Origin: Gemmatimonadales bacterium
Lineage (GTDB): Bacteria > Gemmatimonadota > Gemmatimonadetes > Palauibacterales > Palauibacteraceae
NCBI GenBank assembly: GCA_009840115.1
Contig: VXOJ01000036.1
Span: 62,001 to 126,000 of the forward strand
Reading direction: 5' to 3'
DNA: 64,000 nt
Shown piece by piece: positions 45,060-53,841 of the stretch (position 1 is its first letter; every line of letters begins with the position of its first letter). The notes under the pieces are model-generated. The model was not told where the DNA came from. It did not search any database and saw only the letters and a program-made list of their open reading frames with translations. The translations under genes and the position numbers were made by a program.

Positions 45060-46087
45060 TAGCGCTGACCGATGTCGTGAAGAGGTTCGGCGAGACCGTT
45101 GCGGTCGATTCCGCGACGTTCTCGATCGACCGCGGCGAAGTCGTCGGCTTCCTCGGGCCGAACGGCGCGGGCAAGACGACGACCATGCGGCTCCTCACGC
45201 AGTACCTCGAACCCGATGGGGGCACGATTTCCATCGATGGCCTGTCCATCGAGGACCACCCGGTCGAACTGCGGCGGCGCATTGGCTACCTGCCCGAGAC
45301 GAACCCCCTGTACCGGGACATGCTGGCCGGCGAGTACATCACCTTCATGGGCCGGCTGCGCGGGATGGGCGCCAGCGAGATCCGCGCGCGCACCGACGAT
45401 GTCGTCGCGCAAACCGGCATCGAAGCCGTCTACTACCGTCCGATCAACCAGCTCTCGAAGGGATACCGGCAGCGCGTCGGCCTCGCGCAGGCCATCCTCT
45501 CCCAGCCGGAGATCCTGATCCTCGACGAGCCGACCGAAGGGCTCGACCCGAACCAGCGCGTCGAGATCCGCAGCCTCATCCGCGACGTGGGGACCGACCG
45601 CACCGTCCTACTGAGCACGCACGTGATGCAGGAGGTGCGGAAGACGTGCTCGCGCGTCGTCATCATCAACGAGGGGCGCATCGTCGCGGATGGCTCAGTC
45701 GACGCGCTCGTCGCCGGGCATGGCGGCGCCCGGGTGATCGTGGAACTCGACGCTCCAGCGGACGCCGCCATGGAGGCCATGGGCGACCTCCCCTCCGTGG
45801 CCCGGGCCGACACCCTCGAGACGGACGCGGGCGGGCGCTCCCGGTTCGCGGTCGAGGGCGCTTCCGGCGAGGACCCGCGGCCGGACATCTCGCGACTCGC
45901 CGCGGCGCGGGGCTGGCCACTGTGGGAACTGCACCTCGCCCAGGCGAGCCTGGAGGATCTCTTCCACCGGCTCACCGCCGAGAGCGCGGGCCCGGCCGAC
46001 GAGACGGCCGAGGAGCCCGGCCGCGAGCCCCCCGATGCGCCGTCCGACGAAGCACCGGTTGAGGCCACCGAGGAGGGGGACGGATGA
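45050..46087 (+). CDS. ABC transporter ATPase, GldA-type
   Basis: A 345-residue ATPase. Walker A GPNGAGKTT (36-44), Q-loop GYLPETNPLY, signature LSKGYRQRV, Walker B ILILDEPTEGLDP and H-loop LLSTHVMQEV are all intact. An acidic C-terminal tail of about 35 residues (from about 311) follows the ATPase domain. It is the first of three coupled genes (ATGA overlap with the permease), the GldA/GldFG set used for gliding in some Bacteroidota or for export of unknown substrates elsewhere. Confidence 0.9.
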   Translation: MSLVALTDVVKRFGETVAVDSATFSIDRGEVVGFLGPNGAGKTTTMRLLTQYLEPDGGTISIDGLSIEDHPVELRRRIGYLPETNPLYRDMLAGEYITFMGRLRGMGASEIRARTDDVVAQTGIEAVYYRPINQLSKGYRQRVGLAQAILSQPEILILDEPTEGLDPNQRVEIRSLIRDVGTDRTVLLSTHVMQEVRKTCSRVVIINEGRIVADGSVDALVAGHGGARVIVELDAPADAAMEAMGDLPSVARADTLETDAGGRSRFAVEGASGEDPRPDISRLAAARGWPLWELHLAQASLEDLFHRLTAESAGPADETAEEPGREPPDAPSDEAPVEATEEGDG

Positions 46088-48339
46088 TCGGCCGCATTCT
46101 CACGGTCGCGAAGCGGGAGTTCGCGGGGTATTTCGACCACGCGACGGCCTACATCCTCCTCGTCATCTTCCTCGGGATCAACTTCTATTTCTACTTTCAG
46201 GAGGCCTACGTCCTGGGCGAGGCGTCGCTGCGGCCGATGCTGTCCCTCCTCCCGTGGCTCCTGCTCTTCTTCATTCCGGCCGTCTGCATGCGGTCGTTCG
46301 CGGAGGAGCGGAACGCGGGGACGCTCGAGCTCGTGCTCGCACAGCCGATCCAGGTCGTGGAGTTCCTGCTCGGCAAGTTCCTCGGCGTCCTCTTCTTCCT
46401 GCTGGTCGCCATGGCGGGGACGCTGGGCATCCCGCTCGGCCTCACGTTGGGCGCCGACCTCCAGTGGGGCGTCGTCTTCTCCCAGTACCTGGGGTCGATG
46501 TTCCTCATCTCGGCCCTCATCGCGGTCGGCCTGTGGGCGTCCTCGCTCACGAGGAACCAGGTGACCGCGTTCATCATCGGGGTCACGATCAGCTTCGCCC
46601 TCTACCTCATCGGGCTCCCCACGGTCACCCTCTCCCTCCCCGGCCCGCTCGCGGCGGCGGCGGCGCGCCTCGGCGTGCTCGGGCACTTCTCGAACGTGGC
46701 GCGGGGCGTGATCGACCTGCGGGACGTCCTGTACTTCGCGGCCCTCGGGACGGCGTTCCTCTCGCTCACGTATTTTTCCATCATGCGCGAACGCCTGAGC
46801 CGCCAACGGCCGGCGTACGGGCGGCTGCGGGTGGGCGTGCTTGGCCTCGTCGGGATCGCGATCTTCGCCGCGCTGGCGGGTGCGCAGTTGCGCGGGCGGC
46901 TCGACCTCACGCCCGGCAAGGTCTACACGCTGTCGCCGCCGACGGCCGACCTGCTGCGCGGCGTGGACGACCTCGTCACGCTCAAGCTCTTCCAGTCCGC
47001 CGAACTGCCGGCGCAACTGGCGGCGGTAGGCCGGGACGTGGACGATCTGCTCCGGGATCTCGACGCGACCGGCGGCGCCAACGTGAACCTCGTGCGCCTC
47101 GACCCCGACGAGGACCCGGACGCGCAGGAGGAGGCGGGGCTGCTCGGCATCCGCCCCGTGCCCTTCCAGGTCATGGCCGATGACGAAGTGTCGTACCAGG
47201 AGCGCTACTTTGCGCTCGCGGTCCAGTACGCCGGCGAGAGCCAGATCATCCCGTTCATCCGGCAGACGGCGGACCTCGAGTACCGTCTCGCCTCAATGAT
47301 CCGCGCCCTCACGCGGCCGGAACGCCCCACCATCGGGGTCCTGACCGGGCACGGCGAACTGAGCCTGGGCGCGGGGCTTCGCCTCGCCCGCGGCCGCCTC
47401 GCCCTGGAGTACGACCTGATGGAGTTCCGCGTCGACTCGACGACCGTGGCGGTGCCGGATTCGATCGACGTCATCGTGATCGCGGGCGGCCAGATGCCGC
47501 TGGAGCCCGCGGCGGGCGAGATCCTGAGCCGCTTCGTCGACGCAGGCGGCAGCCTCTTCGTGCTGAAATCCGGCGTGACGGCGGACATGCAGGCGCGCTA
47601 CGCGGGCCCCACCTTCGATCCGGCGCTCGATTCCCTGCTGCAGGCGCGGGGGCTCGGCATCGTCCCGTCGATGGCGTTCGACTTCCTGCTCAACGAACGG
47701 GTGCAGGTCCCGTCCAACCTCGGAGCCGTCGTCGTGCCGTATCCGCTGTGGACGCTCGCCCAGCCGGCCTCCGGGCACGTGATCGTGGACGGCGTGGCGA
47801 ACGTGCCGATCCGGTTCGGAAGCCCGCTCCTCGTCGAGGTGGAGGACAGCACTCTGGTCACCCCGCTGCTCACGACCTCGGACGGAGGCGGACGATTGGC
47901 GACCCCGCTCTCGATCGACGCGATGCAGGACTGGGAGGCGGTCATCGCGCCGGATGGACAGCTCTCCGAGGAAGACGTGGCAATGGAGACGCTGGCGGTC
48001 GCCTACACCCAACCGGGCGGGGGCCGCATCGTCCTCGCGGGCTCCTCGTCGCTGATCCACGACGAGACGCTTTCGCAATCGATGTCAGGGCTGGCCGGGA
48101 TGGTCTTCTTCCAGAACGCGATCGACTGGCTCGCCCAGGACGAGGCGCTGATCTCGATCCGGTCCAAGGACCGAGCGCCCCCGCTCCTCCTCTTCCCCAA
48201 CGAATGGCTCCCGGATCTGACCCGGTACGGGAACCTGGCCGGCGTCCCGCTGCTCTTCGTCCTCGTCGGCGTGCTGCGGCTCGCGCGGCGGCGGCAGGTG
48301 CAGCAGCGCTCCTTCACCGAGGGAGGAGCGCTCACATGA
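46084..48339 (+). CDS. GldF-GldG fusion: ABC permease joined to a Gld-type extracytoplasmic domain
   Basis: A 751-residue fusion. Residues about 1-235 are an ABC-2 permease with six helices (AKREFAGYFDHATAYILL, then SFAEERNAGTLELVLAQPI). A second segment, from about residue 245, begins with a membrane helix and continues as a GldG/IFT-type domain (LSPPTADLLRGVDDLVTLK; RPTIGVLTGHGELSLGAGL), ending with a C-terminal helix and a basic tail. In Flavobacteria these are two proteins, GldF and GldG. It lies between the ATPase and DUF4340 genes with 4-base overlaps at both ends. Confidence 0.88.
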   Translation: MIGRILTVAKREFAGYFDHATAYILLVIFLGINFYFYFQEAYVLGEASLRPMLSLLPWLLLFFIPAVCMRSFAEERNAGTLELVLAQPIQVVEFLLGKFLGVLFFLLVAMAGTLGIPLGLTLGADLQWGVVFSQYLGSMFLISALIAVGLWASSLTRNQVTAFIIGVTISFALYLIGLPTVTLSLPGPLAAAAARLGVLGHFSNVARGVIDLRDVLYFAALGTAFLSLTYFSIMRERLSRQRPAYGRLRVGVLGLVGIAIFAALAGAQLRGRLDLTPGKVYTLSPPTADLLRGVDDLVTLKLFQSAELPAQLAAVGRDVDDLLRDLDATGGANVNLVRLDPDEDPDAQEEAGLLGIRPVPFQVMADDEVSYQERYFALAVQYAGESQIIPFIRQTADLEYRLASMIRALTRPERPTIGVLTGHGELSLGAGLRLARGRLALEYDLMEFRVDSTTVAVPDSIDVIVIAGGQMPLEPAAGEILSRFVDAGGSLFVLKSGVTADMQARYAGPTFDPALDSLLQARGLGIVPSMAFDFLLNERVQVPSNLGAVVVPYPLWTLAQPASGHVIVDGVANVPIRFGSPLLVEVEDSTLVTPLLTTSDGGGRLATPLSIDAMQDWEAVIAPDGQLSEEDVAMETLAVAYTQPGGGRIVLAGSSSLIHDETLSQSMSGLAGMVFFQNAIDWLAQDEALISIRSKDRAPPLLLFPNEWLPDLTRYGNLAGVPLLFVLVGVLRLARRRQVQQRSFTEGGALT

Positions 48340-49265
48340 ACGCGAAGCAGTTGAAGGTCATCGCGATCGTGCTCGGCGTGGCCGTCCTTCTCACCCTGCC
48401 CCGGCTGTTCAGGGGCAGCGGCGAGGAGGGGACGCTGGATGTCGGGGACGGCTTCTCCTTCGCGGTGACGGACACCATCGCGGGCGTGGACATCGTGCTC
48501 GCGGACGACGCCGGCACGGTGCGTCTCGAGCGGACGGACGCGGGGTGGACGGTCGACGGATACATGGCGGAGGAACCGAAGATCCGCGACCTCCTGGACG
48601 TGATCGGACAGCTCTCCTCGTCGGAACTCGTCGCGCGCAACCCCTCGAATCACGCGGGCCTGGGCGTCGCGGAGGGCGGCCGGCGCGTCGAGGTGCGGAC
48701 GGCCGGCGGCGACGTGCAGCAGTTCCATCTCGGGGACCGCGACACGCGCTCCGGGGGCTACTTCGTGCGCCTTCCCGCCGACGACGTCGTCTATCGGCTC
48801 GACGGTCCGGCCGGAGGCTACCTGAACCGCGACCGCGACGGGTGGCGGCCGCGCCTGATCGCCTCCGTGGACACCGCCGGCGTGCGTGAAGTCCTCATGC
48901 GTCGCGGGGACCGGGAGGCCGTGCTGCGCCGGAGCGACGACGGGTGGCTCGCGGGGGACGCGCCGGCGGACTCGGCGCTCGTGCAGCGGCTCCTCTCCAT
49001 CCTGCCCTCGGTCTCCGCTTCCGGCTTCCCGACGGTGGAGGAAGAGGCGGCCGCCGACTTCACCCTGCCGGACGGATGGGTCGAAGTGTTCTCGGAGGCG
49101 TCCGCGGACGTGACGGGCCGGCAACTCGAACTCTCGATCCTCCTGCTGGAGGACGAGGAGCGCGGAGACTGGGTCGCCCGCCTCGCGGACGGCACGGAAG
49201 CCTTCCGGCTCTCCAGCCTCACGGTGAACCGCCTGCTCCCGGAGGCGCTCGTCCCCGTCCCCTAG
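48336..49265 (+). CDS. DUF4340 protein, partner of the GldFG-type transporter
   Basis: A 309-residue protein with one N-terminal membrane helix (residues about 7-24) and a repeated beta-rich extracytoplasmic part, matching DUF4340. Members are typically found directly after GldG-type genes and probably act together with them; molecular role unknown. It starts in the previous stop (ATGA) and ends at a strong hairpin shared with the convergent fumC. Confidence 0.82.
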   Translation: MNAKQLKVIAIVLGVAVLLTLPRLFRGSGEEGTLDVGDGFSFAVTDTIAGVDIVLADDAGTVRLERTDAGWTVDGYMAEEPKIRDLLDVIGQLSSSELVARNPSNHAGLGVAEGGRRVEVRTAGGDVQQFHLGDRDTRSGGYFVRLPADDVVYRLDGPAGGYLNRDRDGWRPRLIASVDTAGVREVLMRRGDREAVLRRSDDGWLAGDAPADSALVQRLLSILPSVSASGFPTVEEEAAADFTLPDGWVEVFSEASADVTGRQLELSILLLEDEERGDWVARLADGTEAFRLSSLTVNRLLPEALVPVP

Positions 49266-49284
49266 CCCGGCAGCTAGCCGGGCT
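49264..49284. terminator. Bidirectional hairpin at the DUF4340/fumC convergence
   Basis: AGCCCGGC (49264-49271) and GCCGGGCT (49277-49284) form a perfect 8-bp stem with a 5-base loop AGCTA. Both stop codons are within or at its edge, so it would end both transcripts. No U-tract. Confidence 0.5.
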
Positions 49285-50662
49285 CGGTCATCGCGCGGAA
49301 ATCGAGGATGCGGTCGAGTTCCGCCGGGGCGACGAGCCCCTGCTCCAGCACGAGTTCCTTCAGCGTGCGGTCTTCCGCGAGGCTGAGCTTGGCCAGTTCG
49401 GCCGCCTTGTCGTAGCCGATGACGGGCGCGAGCGCGGTGGCGAGCGCCGCGGTGGATTCCGCGTTCCGCAGGCAGCGCTCTTCGTTCGCCGTGATCCCGC
49501 GGACGCAGCGTTCGGCGAACTCGACGCTCGCGGTGGAGAGAATCCGGACGCTCTCGAGCAGGTTGTGGGCCATCACGGGGATCATGACGTTGAGTTCGAG
49601 GTTCCCCGACTGCCCGCCCACGACGATGGCCGCGTCGTTGCCGATGACCTGCGCGCAGACCTGGAGCACCGATTCCGCCATCACCGGGTTCACCTTGCCC
49701 GGCATGATGGACGAGCCCGGCTGCACCGCGGGGAGGTTGATCTCGCCGAGACCCGTGCGCGGACCGGACGAGAGCCAGCGCAGATCGTTCGCGATCTTGG
49801 TCAGGCTCACGGCGACGGTGCGCAGCGCCCCGCTCGCCTCGACGACTGCGTCGCGCGCCGACTGCGCCTCGAAGTGGTTCGACGCCTCCACGAACTCGAC
49901 CCCGAGGATCTCGCTCAGCGCGCCCGACATCCGCGCGCCGAAGTCGGCTGGCGTGTTGATGCCCGTTCCCACCGCCGTCCCGCCGATGGCGAGTTCCGCG
50001 AGCGCGGGACGGACGGCCTCGACGCGCCGGATCCCGTGCCTCACCTGGCTGGCGTAGCCGCCGAACTCCTGTCCCAGGCGGACGGGTGTCGCGTCCTGCA
50101 GGTGCGTGCGTCCCGCCTTGGCGATGTGATCGAACTCCTCCGCCTTCTCCGCGAGCGCCGCGCGCAGCCGCTCCAGCGCGGGCAGCAGCTCGCGCTCGAT
50201 CGCGACCAGTCCCGAGACGTGGGTGGCGGTGGGGATCACATCGTTCGACGACTGCCCCAGGTTGACGTGATCGTTGGGGTGGACGGGGCTCCGCGAACCC
50301 ACGACTCCGCCCAGCAGCTGGATGGCGCGGTTCGCGATGACTTCGTTCGCGTTCATGTTCGTCGACGTGCCCGACCCGGTCTGGAAGATGTCCAGCACGA
50401 AATGGGAATCGAGTGCCCCGGTCATGGCCTCGCCGGCCGCCCGCTCGATCGCCTCGCCGAGATCGGGATCGAGGAGTCCCAGTTCCCGGTTCACGCGGGA
50501 AGCCGCCAGCTTGATCGCGCCGAGCGCCTCGATGAAGCGGCGCCCGAAGCGGAGGTCGGAGATGGGGAAGTTCTGGCGGGCCCGCTCCGTCTGCGCTCCG
50601 TAGAGCCGGTCGGCGGGGATCGCCATCTCCCCCATGGAGTCCTTCTCTATGCGATGGTCCAT
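49274..50662 (-). CDS. fumC: Class II fumarate hydratase
   Basis: A 462-residue FumC, iron-free hydratase turning fumarate into malate in the TCA cycle. The signature GSSIMPGKVNP, the TGSGTSTNMNANEV block and the THLQDATPV region are clear; the HPNDHVNLGQSSND segment supplies the catalytic residues. Normal length, start MDHRIEKDSMG is family-typical. It stands between a convergent gene and the DUF192 gene upstream on the same strand (40-bp gap). Confidence 0.96.
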   Translation of the reverse strand: MDHRIEKDSMGEMAIPADRLYGAQTERARQNFPISDLRFGRRFIEALGAIKLAASRVNRELGLLDPDLGEAIERAAGEAMTGALDSHFVLDIFQTGSGTSTNMNANEVIANRAIQLLGGVVGSRSPVHPNDHVNLGQSSNDVIPTATHVSGLVAIERELLPALERLRAALAEKAEEFDHIAKAGRTHLQDATPVRLGQEFGGYASQVRHGIRRVEAVRPALAELAIGGTAVGTGINTPADFGARMSGALSEILGVEFVEASNHFEAQSARDAVVEASGALRTVAVSLTKIANDLRWLSSGPRTGLGEINLPAVQPGSSIMPGKVNPVMAESVLQVCAQVIGNDAAIVVGGQSGNLELNVMIPVMAHNLLESVRILSTASVEFAERCVRGITANEERCLRNAESTAALATALAPVIGYDKAAELAKLSLAEDRTLKELVLEQGLVAPAELDRILDFRAMTEPG

Positions 50663-50702
50663 GCGTGGGATGTCCGTGGATTCTTGTCGGTTGGTTGCGT
50701 GG

Positions 50703-51215
50703 CTAGAACTCGATGAGGTCTCCGACGCGGATCCCGTTGGCCTCGAACCACCCCTGGTTCATCTCCAGCGCGTACATGGCGGGCGCGGCCGAGTCGTGGG
50801 TCTCCGTGGTCTGCGGTTCCATCTGCTGGATGTCGACGATGCGACCCGCGCGGTCGATGTACGCGATGTCGAGAGGTATGAGCGTGTTCTTCATCCAGAA
50901 GCCCAGGGTGCGCTGCTCGGGGTAGACGAACAGCATCCCCTGATTCTCCTCGAGCGACTCCCGGTACATCAGTCCGCGCTGGCGCTCGTCGGCGTCGTCG
51001 GCGATCTCGACCTGGATCTCGATCCCGCCCACCCGGAGCGGGACCAGTTCCACGGGCTGGGAGACGGCGCCCGTTCCCGTTTCGGCGGCCTGCCCGCCAT
51101 TCGCAGAGACGTCGGTGTCGCGAACGCCCGCATCCGCCGAACCGCACGCCGCCAGGACGGCCACAAGGGCCGCAGGCAGCCCGAATCCGGGCTCTCTCCA
51201 TCGTTCTCTCAGCAT
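50703..51215 (-). CDS. DUF192 lipoprotein
   Basis: A 170-residue protein with a lipoprotein signal (VLAACGS, Cys near residue 24), a low-complexity linker and a C-terminal DUF192 domain: ADERQRGLMYRESLEENQGMLF, FWMKNTLIPLDIAYID, and the end GIRVGDLIEF. DUF192 proteins are small, extracytoplasmic and of unknown role. It may be cotranscribed with fumC (40 bp). Confidence 0.85.
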   Translation of the reverse strand: MLRERWREPGFGLPAALVAVLAACGSADAGVRDTDVSANGGQAAETGTGAVSQPVELVPLRVGGIEIQVEIADDADERQRGLMYRESLEENQGMLFVYPEQRTLGFWMKNTLIPLDIAYIDRAGRIVDIQQMEPQTTETHDSAAPAMYALEMNQGWFEANGIRVGDLIEF

Positions 51216-51345
51216 GTCAGATCATCTTCATCCGGGTCGACTCCGTTGCGGCATCCTCCCCCGGAAGGAAAACTAGCAGACGAGGTTGGGGTATGGAACG
51301 AGGTGGCGGGGCCGACGGGAGGGGACCAAGGGAAGGGGGAGCGGC

Positions 51346-52080
51346 ATGATTCTTCCGGATGTCAGAGCTTCCTTCGGACGGGATGACGCGGCCCGACTCG
51401 TCTACCTGCTCGCCCGCGAGGGCGAAGATCGGGCCCGTCTCGAGACGCTGGTCTCGGAGCGGGGGATCGACGCGCTGCTCGATCACCCCAAGGTGCCCGG
51501 CGCGCTCGCCGCCGAACCGGGGCTCTCGGCGCTCCCGCTGGCGCTCTTCTCCTACGTGGCGCTGCGTCACAGCCTGCTCGAGGGCGGCGTCGGGTCCCGC
51601 CTCATGGCCGACTACGTGACCTCGATCTTCCTCCACTTCGCGAGGGAGGCGCGGGCGCACCGGATCGCCGACTACGACGACCGCGAGTACCGCTATCTCG
51701 TCGACCTGGTGGCGGAGATCGCCGAATCGGACGGTCGCCGCGGCTTTCTGCTCAGCGCCCATCTCGGCAACTTCTCGCTCTGGCTGTCGGGTCTCTTCCC
51801 GGACTGGATCTGCACGCGGGAGCGACGGAGAGCGGGACCCGACCTCGGGTACTACGAGGCCATGGGCCAGGCCGGCTTCTCGCTGGCCGCCGACGCCCCC
51901 TTCGCGCGCCGCCAGCAACTCGACGGCTGCTATCGCGACGCCGCAAAGACCTTCACCGCCCTCCGCGTCGCGCTGAACCGCTTTTCGGACCGGTATCTCA
52001 CGCCCCGGCCGGCCTCCCCCGTCGATCGCCTGCTGAGGCAGGTCGTGGACGACTTCGAGGCGCGCTGGTTGCAGGCGTGA
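51346..52080 (+). CDS. Unknown helical soluble protein
   Basis: A 244-residue protein I do not recognise. It is helical and charged throughout, with no signal peptide, no membrane segment and no nucleotide motif. It has motifs such as LFSYVALRHSLLEGGVGSR and LLSAHLGNFSLWLSGLFP. The ATG is set by AAGGGGGA 4 to 12 bases upstream; longer starts are basic and lack support. It lies 36 bp before fur on the same strand and may share its control. Confidence 0.65.
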   Translation: MILPDVRASFGRDDAARLVYLLAREGEDRARLETLVSERGIDALLDHPKVPGALAAEPGLSALPLALFSYVALRHSLLEGGVGSRLMADYVTSIFLHFAREARAHRIADYDDREYRYLVDLVAEIAESDGRRGFLLSAHLGNFSLWLSGLFPDWICTRERRRAGPDLGYYEAMGQAGFSLAADAPFARRQQLDGCYRDAAKTFTALRVALNRFSDRYLTPRPASPVDRLLRQVVDDFEARWLQA

Positions 52081-52096
52081 CGAGGGCGCTTATCTT
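52069..52096 (+). promoter_or_regulatory. Candidate promoter of fur, inside the end of the upstream gene
   Basis: TTGCAG (52069-52074), a 16-bp spacer and TATCTT (52091-52096). The -35 lies in the last codons of the upstream unknown gene; the -10 overlaps the operator-like palindrome that follows. Confidence 0.45.
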
Positions 52097-52112
52097 CTCA
52101 GCGCGTTGAGAA
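52095..52112 (+). promoter_or_regulatory. Palindromic operator candidate in the fur leader
   Basis: TTCTCAGCGCGTTGAGAA has perfect 6-bp arms around a 6-base centre. It overlaps the -10 and ends 4 bases before the fur ATG, a position where binding would block transcription or translation. It does not match the classical GATAATGATAATCATTATC Fur box, so the regulator may be Fur itself with a different site, or PerR/Zur-like. Confidence 0.45.
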
Positions 52113-52116
52113 CACC

Positions 52117-52617
52117 ATGACCACGGACACCCTCACCCCCCGACCGCCTCTCGGCTGCGCCGCCGTGATGCTCGGCCTCTTCCGGGCCGCGCTGCAGGAG
52201 CATCATCTGCCCGTCACCCATCAGCGGGAAGCGATCTCGCGCGTCCTGTTCGAGTCCGGGCAGCGGCTTTCGGCGGACGAGGTCGTGGAACGCCTGCGGA
52301 GCGACGGCGAACGCGCGGGGAAGGCGACCGTCTACCGCACCCTGAGCCTCCTGGTTCGCGTCGGCCTCGCCACGGAGCACGACTTCGACGAGGGCTTCAA
52401 GCGGTACGAGGCGAAGGTCGGCGGGGCGCACCAGGACCACCTCATCTGCACGGCGTGCGGCGACGTGGTCCAGTTCGATCGCGATGAACTCAACCGGCTC
52501 CAGACGGAGGTCGCCGGACAGTTCGGTTTCCACGTGCTGAAACGCCAACTCAAGCTGTACGGGCTCTGTGCCCGCTGCGAGGTCGAATCCGGCCAGGCGA
52601 TTCGCCAGGTCAGCTAG
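52117..52617 (+). CDS. fur: Fur-family metal-responsive transcription regulator
   Basis: A 166-residue Fur protein: winged helix (LSADEVVERLRSDGE, KATVYRTLSLLV) and a dimerisation domain with metal ligands in AHQDHLICTACG (H105, H108, C111, C114) and the second Zn pair CARC (C151, C154). It represses iron, zinc or peroxide genes; the metal cannot be told from sequence. A palindrome sits just upstream and pyrE starts 26 bp downstream. Confidence 0.92.
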   Translation: MTTDTLTPRPPLGCAAVMLGLFRAALQEHHLPVTHQREAISRVLFESGQRLSADEVVERLRSDGERAGKATVYRTLSLLVRVGLATEHDFDEGFKRYEAKVGGAHQDHLICTACGDVVQFDRDELNRLQTEVAGQFGFHVLKRQLKLYGLCARCEVESGQAIRQVS

Positions 52618-52632
52618 CTGGGACAAGACACC

Positions 52633-52638
52633 AGGAGG
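52633..52638 (+). promoter_or_regulatory. Shine-Dalgarno that sets the CTG start of pyrE
   Basis: AGGAGG ends 5 bases before CTG 52644, the first codon that keeps the whole conserved N-terminus of PyrE. No ATG, GTG or TTG lies in frame between this site and the conserved region. Confidence 0.75.
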
Positions 52639-52643
52639 TTCCG

Positions 52644-53246
52644 CTGAGTTCCGCCCATTCGAGACTTCTCAACCTGCTCGCCGAGCGCTCGTTCCGGCTC
52701 GGGGATTTCGTGCTCGCCTCCGGCGCCCGGAGCGACTACTACATCGACTGCCGGACCTCGACCATGCACGCGCACGGACAGGTGCTGATGGGCGAGGTCG
52801 GCCTCGCGGCCATCCGTGACGCCGGACTCCGGCCGGATGCGGTCGGCGGCCTCACGATGGGCGCGGACCCGCTGGCCTACGCCATCGCCGCCGCCAGTTG
52901 GCGCGCGGGGGATCCGATCCACGCGTTCTCGGTCCGCAAGCGCGCCAAGCGACACGGCAAGGGACAGCTGATCGAGGGCTGCTTCGAACCCGGCGCCCGG
53001 GTCGTCGTCGTGGAGGACGTGATCACGACCGGCGGATCCGCCTTCCAGGCCGTCGAGGCGGTGAATCGGGCTCGCGGCGAGGTGCTCGGGGTGCTCGGCC
53101 TCGTGGACCGCGAGGAGGGGGGAAGAGCCACGCTGGAGGGGGCCGGTCTGCGGACCATGGTACTTTACACTGCGAGCGATCTCAGGGCGGCTGTGGCCGC
53201 CAGGGCCGCCAAGGAGAGTGAGACGTGTCCGACAAGGATCTCCTGA
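52644..53246 (+). CDS. pyrE: Orotate phosphoribosyltransferase (apparent CTG start)
   Basis: A 200-residue OPRT, the pyrimidine step from orotate plus PRPP to OMP. The PRPP loop is VVVVEDVITTGGSA, and the RKRAKRHGKG segment holds the catalytic lysine/arginines. The N-terminal pattern LLAERSFRLGDFVLASG is family-typical and must be translated, but the only usable start before it is CTG at 52644 with AGGAGG 5 bases upstream. The next GTG (52710) would remove 22 conserved residues. The 3' end overlaps nfuA by 22 bp. Confidence 0.9.
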   Translation: MSSAHSRLLNLLAERSFRLGDFVLASGARSDYYIDCRTSTMHAHGQVLMGEVGLAAIRDAGLRPDAVGGLTMGADPLAYAIAAASWRAGDPIHAFSVRKRAKRHGKGQLIEGCFEPGARVVVVEDVITTGGSAFQAVEAVNRARGEVLGVLGLVDREEGGRATLEGAGLRTMVLYTASDLRAAVAARAAKESETCPTRIS

Positions 53247-53821
53247 CATTCACGGACGCCGCCAGCGAGCGGATCCGATCGTTCATCGACGAGGACCCCG
53301 CGGAAGGTCTCGCGGTACGCGTCAGCGTCCAGAACGCGAGCCCCATCGCGCCGGAATACGAGATGGCGCTCATCGAACCGTTCGAGCGGGAAGCGGAGGA
53401 CCAGTCGTTCGATGCCCCCGGCTTCGAGGTCGTCGTCGATTCGAAGAGCGCGGACATTCTCTCGGGAACCCGCATCGACTGGGTCGAGTCGCTCCAGGGC
53501 TCGGGCTTCCATTTCAACAACCCCAACATCCAGCCGCTCGGCTCCGCGCCGCTGGACGGACCCCTCGTCGACCGCGTGCGCCGCGTCATCGACGAGCAGA
53601 TCAACCCGGGGGTGGCATCGCATGGCGGGACCGTGCGCCTCGTCGACATCCGCGACAACGTCGTCTACGTGACGATGGGGGGCGGCTGCCAGGGCTGCGG
53701 CATGGCCTCCGTGACGCTCACCCAGGGCATCAAGCAGATGATCCGGGACGCGGCGCCCGAGATCGTCGACGTGCAGGACGTGACGGACCACGCCGCCGGC
53801 AGCAACCCCTACTACGCCTAG
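53225..53821 (+). CDS. nfuA: Fe-S cluster carrier NfuA
   Basis: A 198-residue NfuA: residues 1-100 form a degenerate A-type (IscA-like) domain without the usual cysteines; the C-terminal NifU domain has the cluster-binding CxxC at C155 and C158 in GGGCQGCGMA. It hands [4Fe-4S] clusters to apo-enzymes, especially under oxidative or iron stress. Its GTG lies inside pyrE, 22 bp before that stop, so translation is coupled. Confidence 0.93.
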   Translation: MSDKDLLTFTDAASERIRSFIDEDPAEGLAVRVSVQNASPIAPEYEMALIEPFEREAEDQSFDAPGFEVVVDSKSADILSGTRIDWVESLQGSGFHFNNPNIQPLGSAPLDGPLVDRVRRVIDEQINPGVASHGGTVRLVDIRDNVVYVTMGGGCQGCGMASVTLTQGIKQMIRDAAPEIVDVQDVTDHAAGSNPYYA

Positions 53822-53841
53822 CAGCGCGACGTCGTCGTCGG

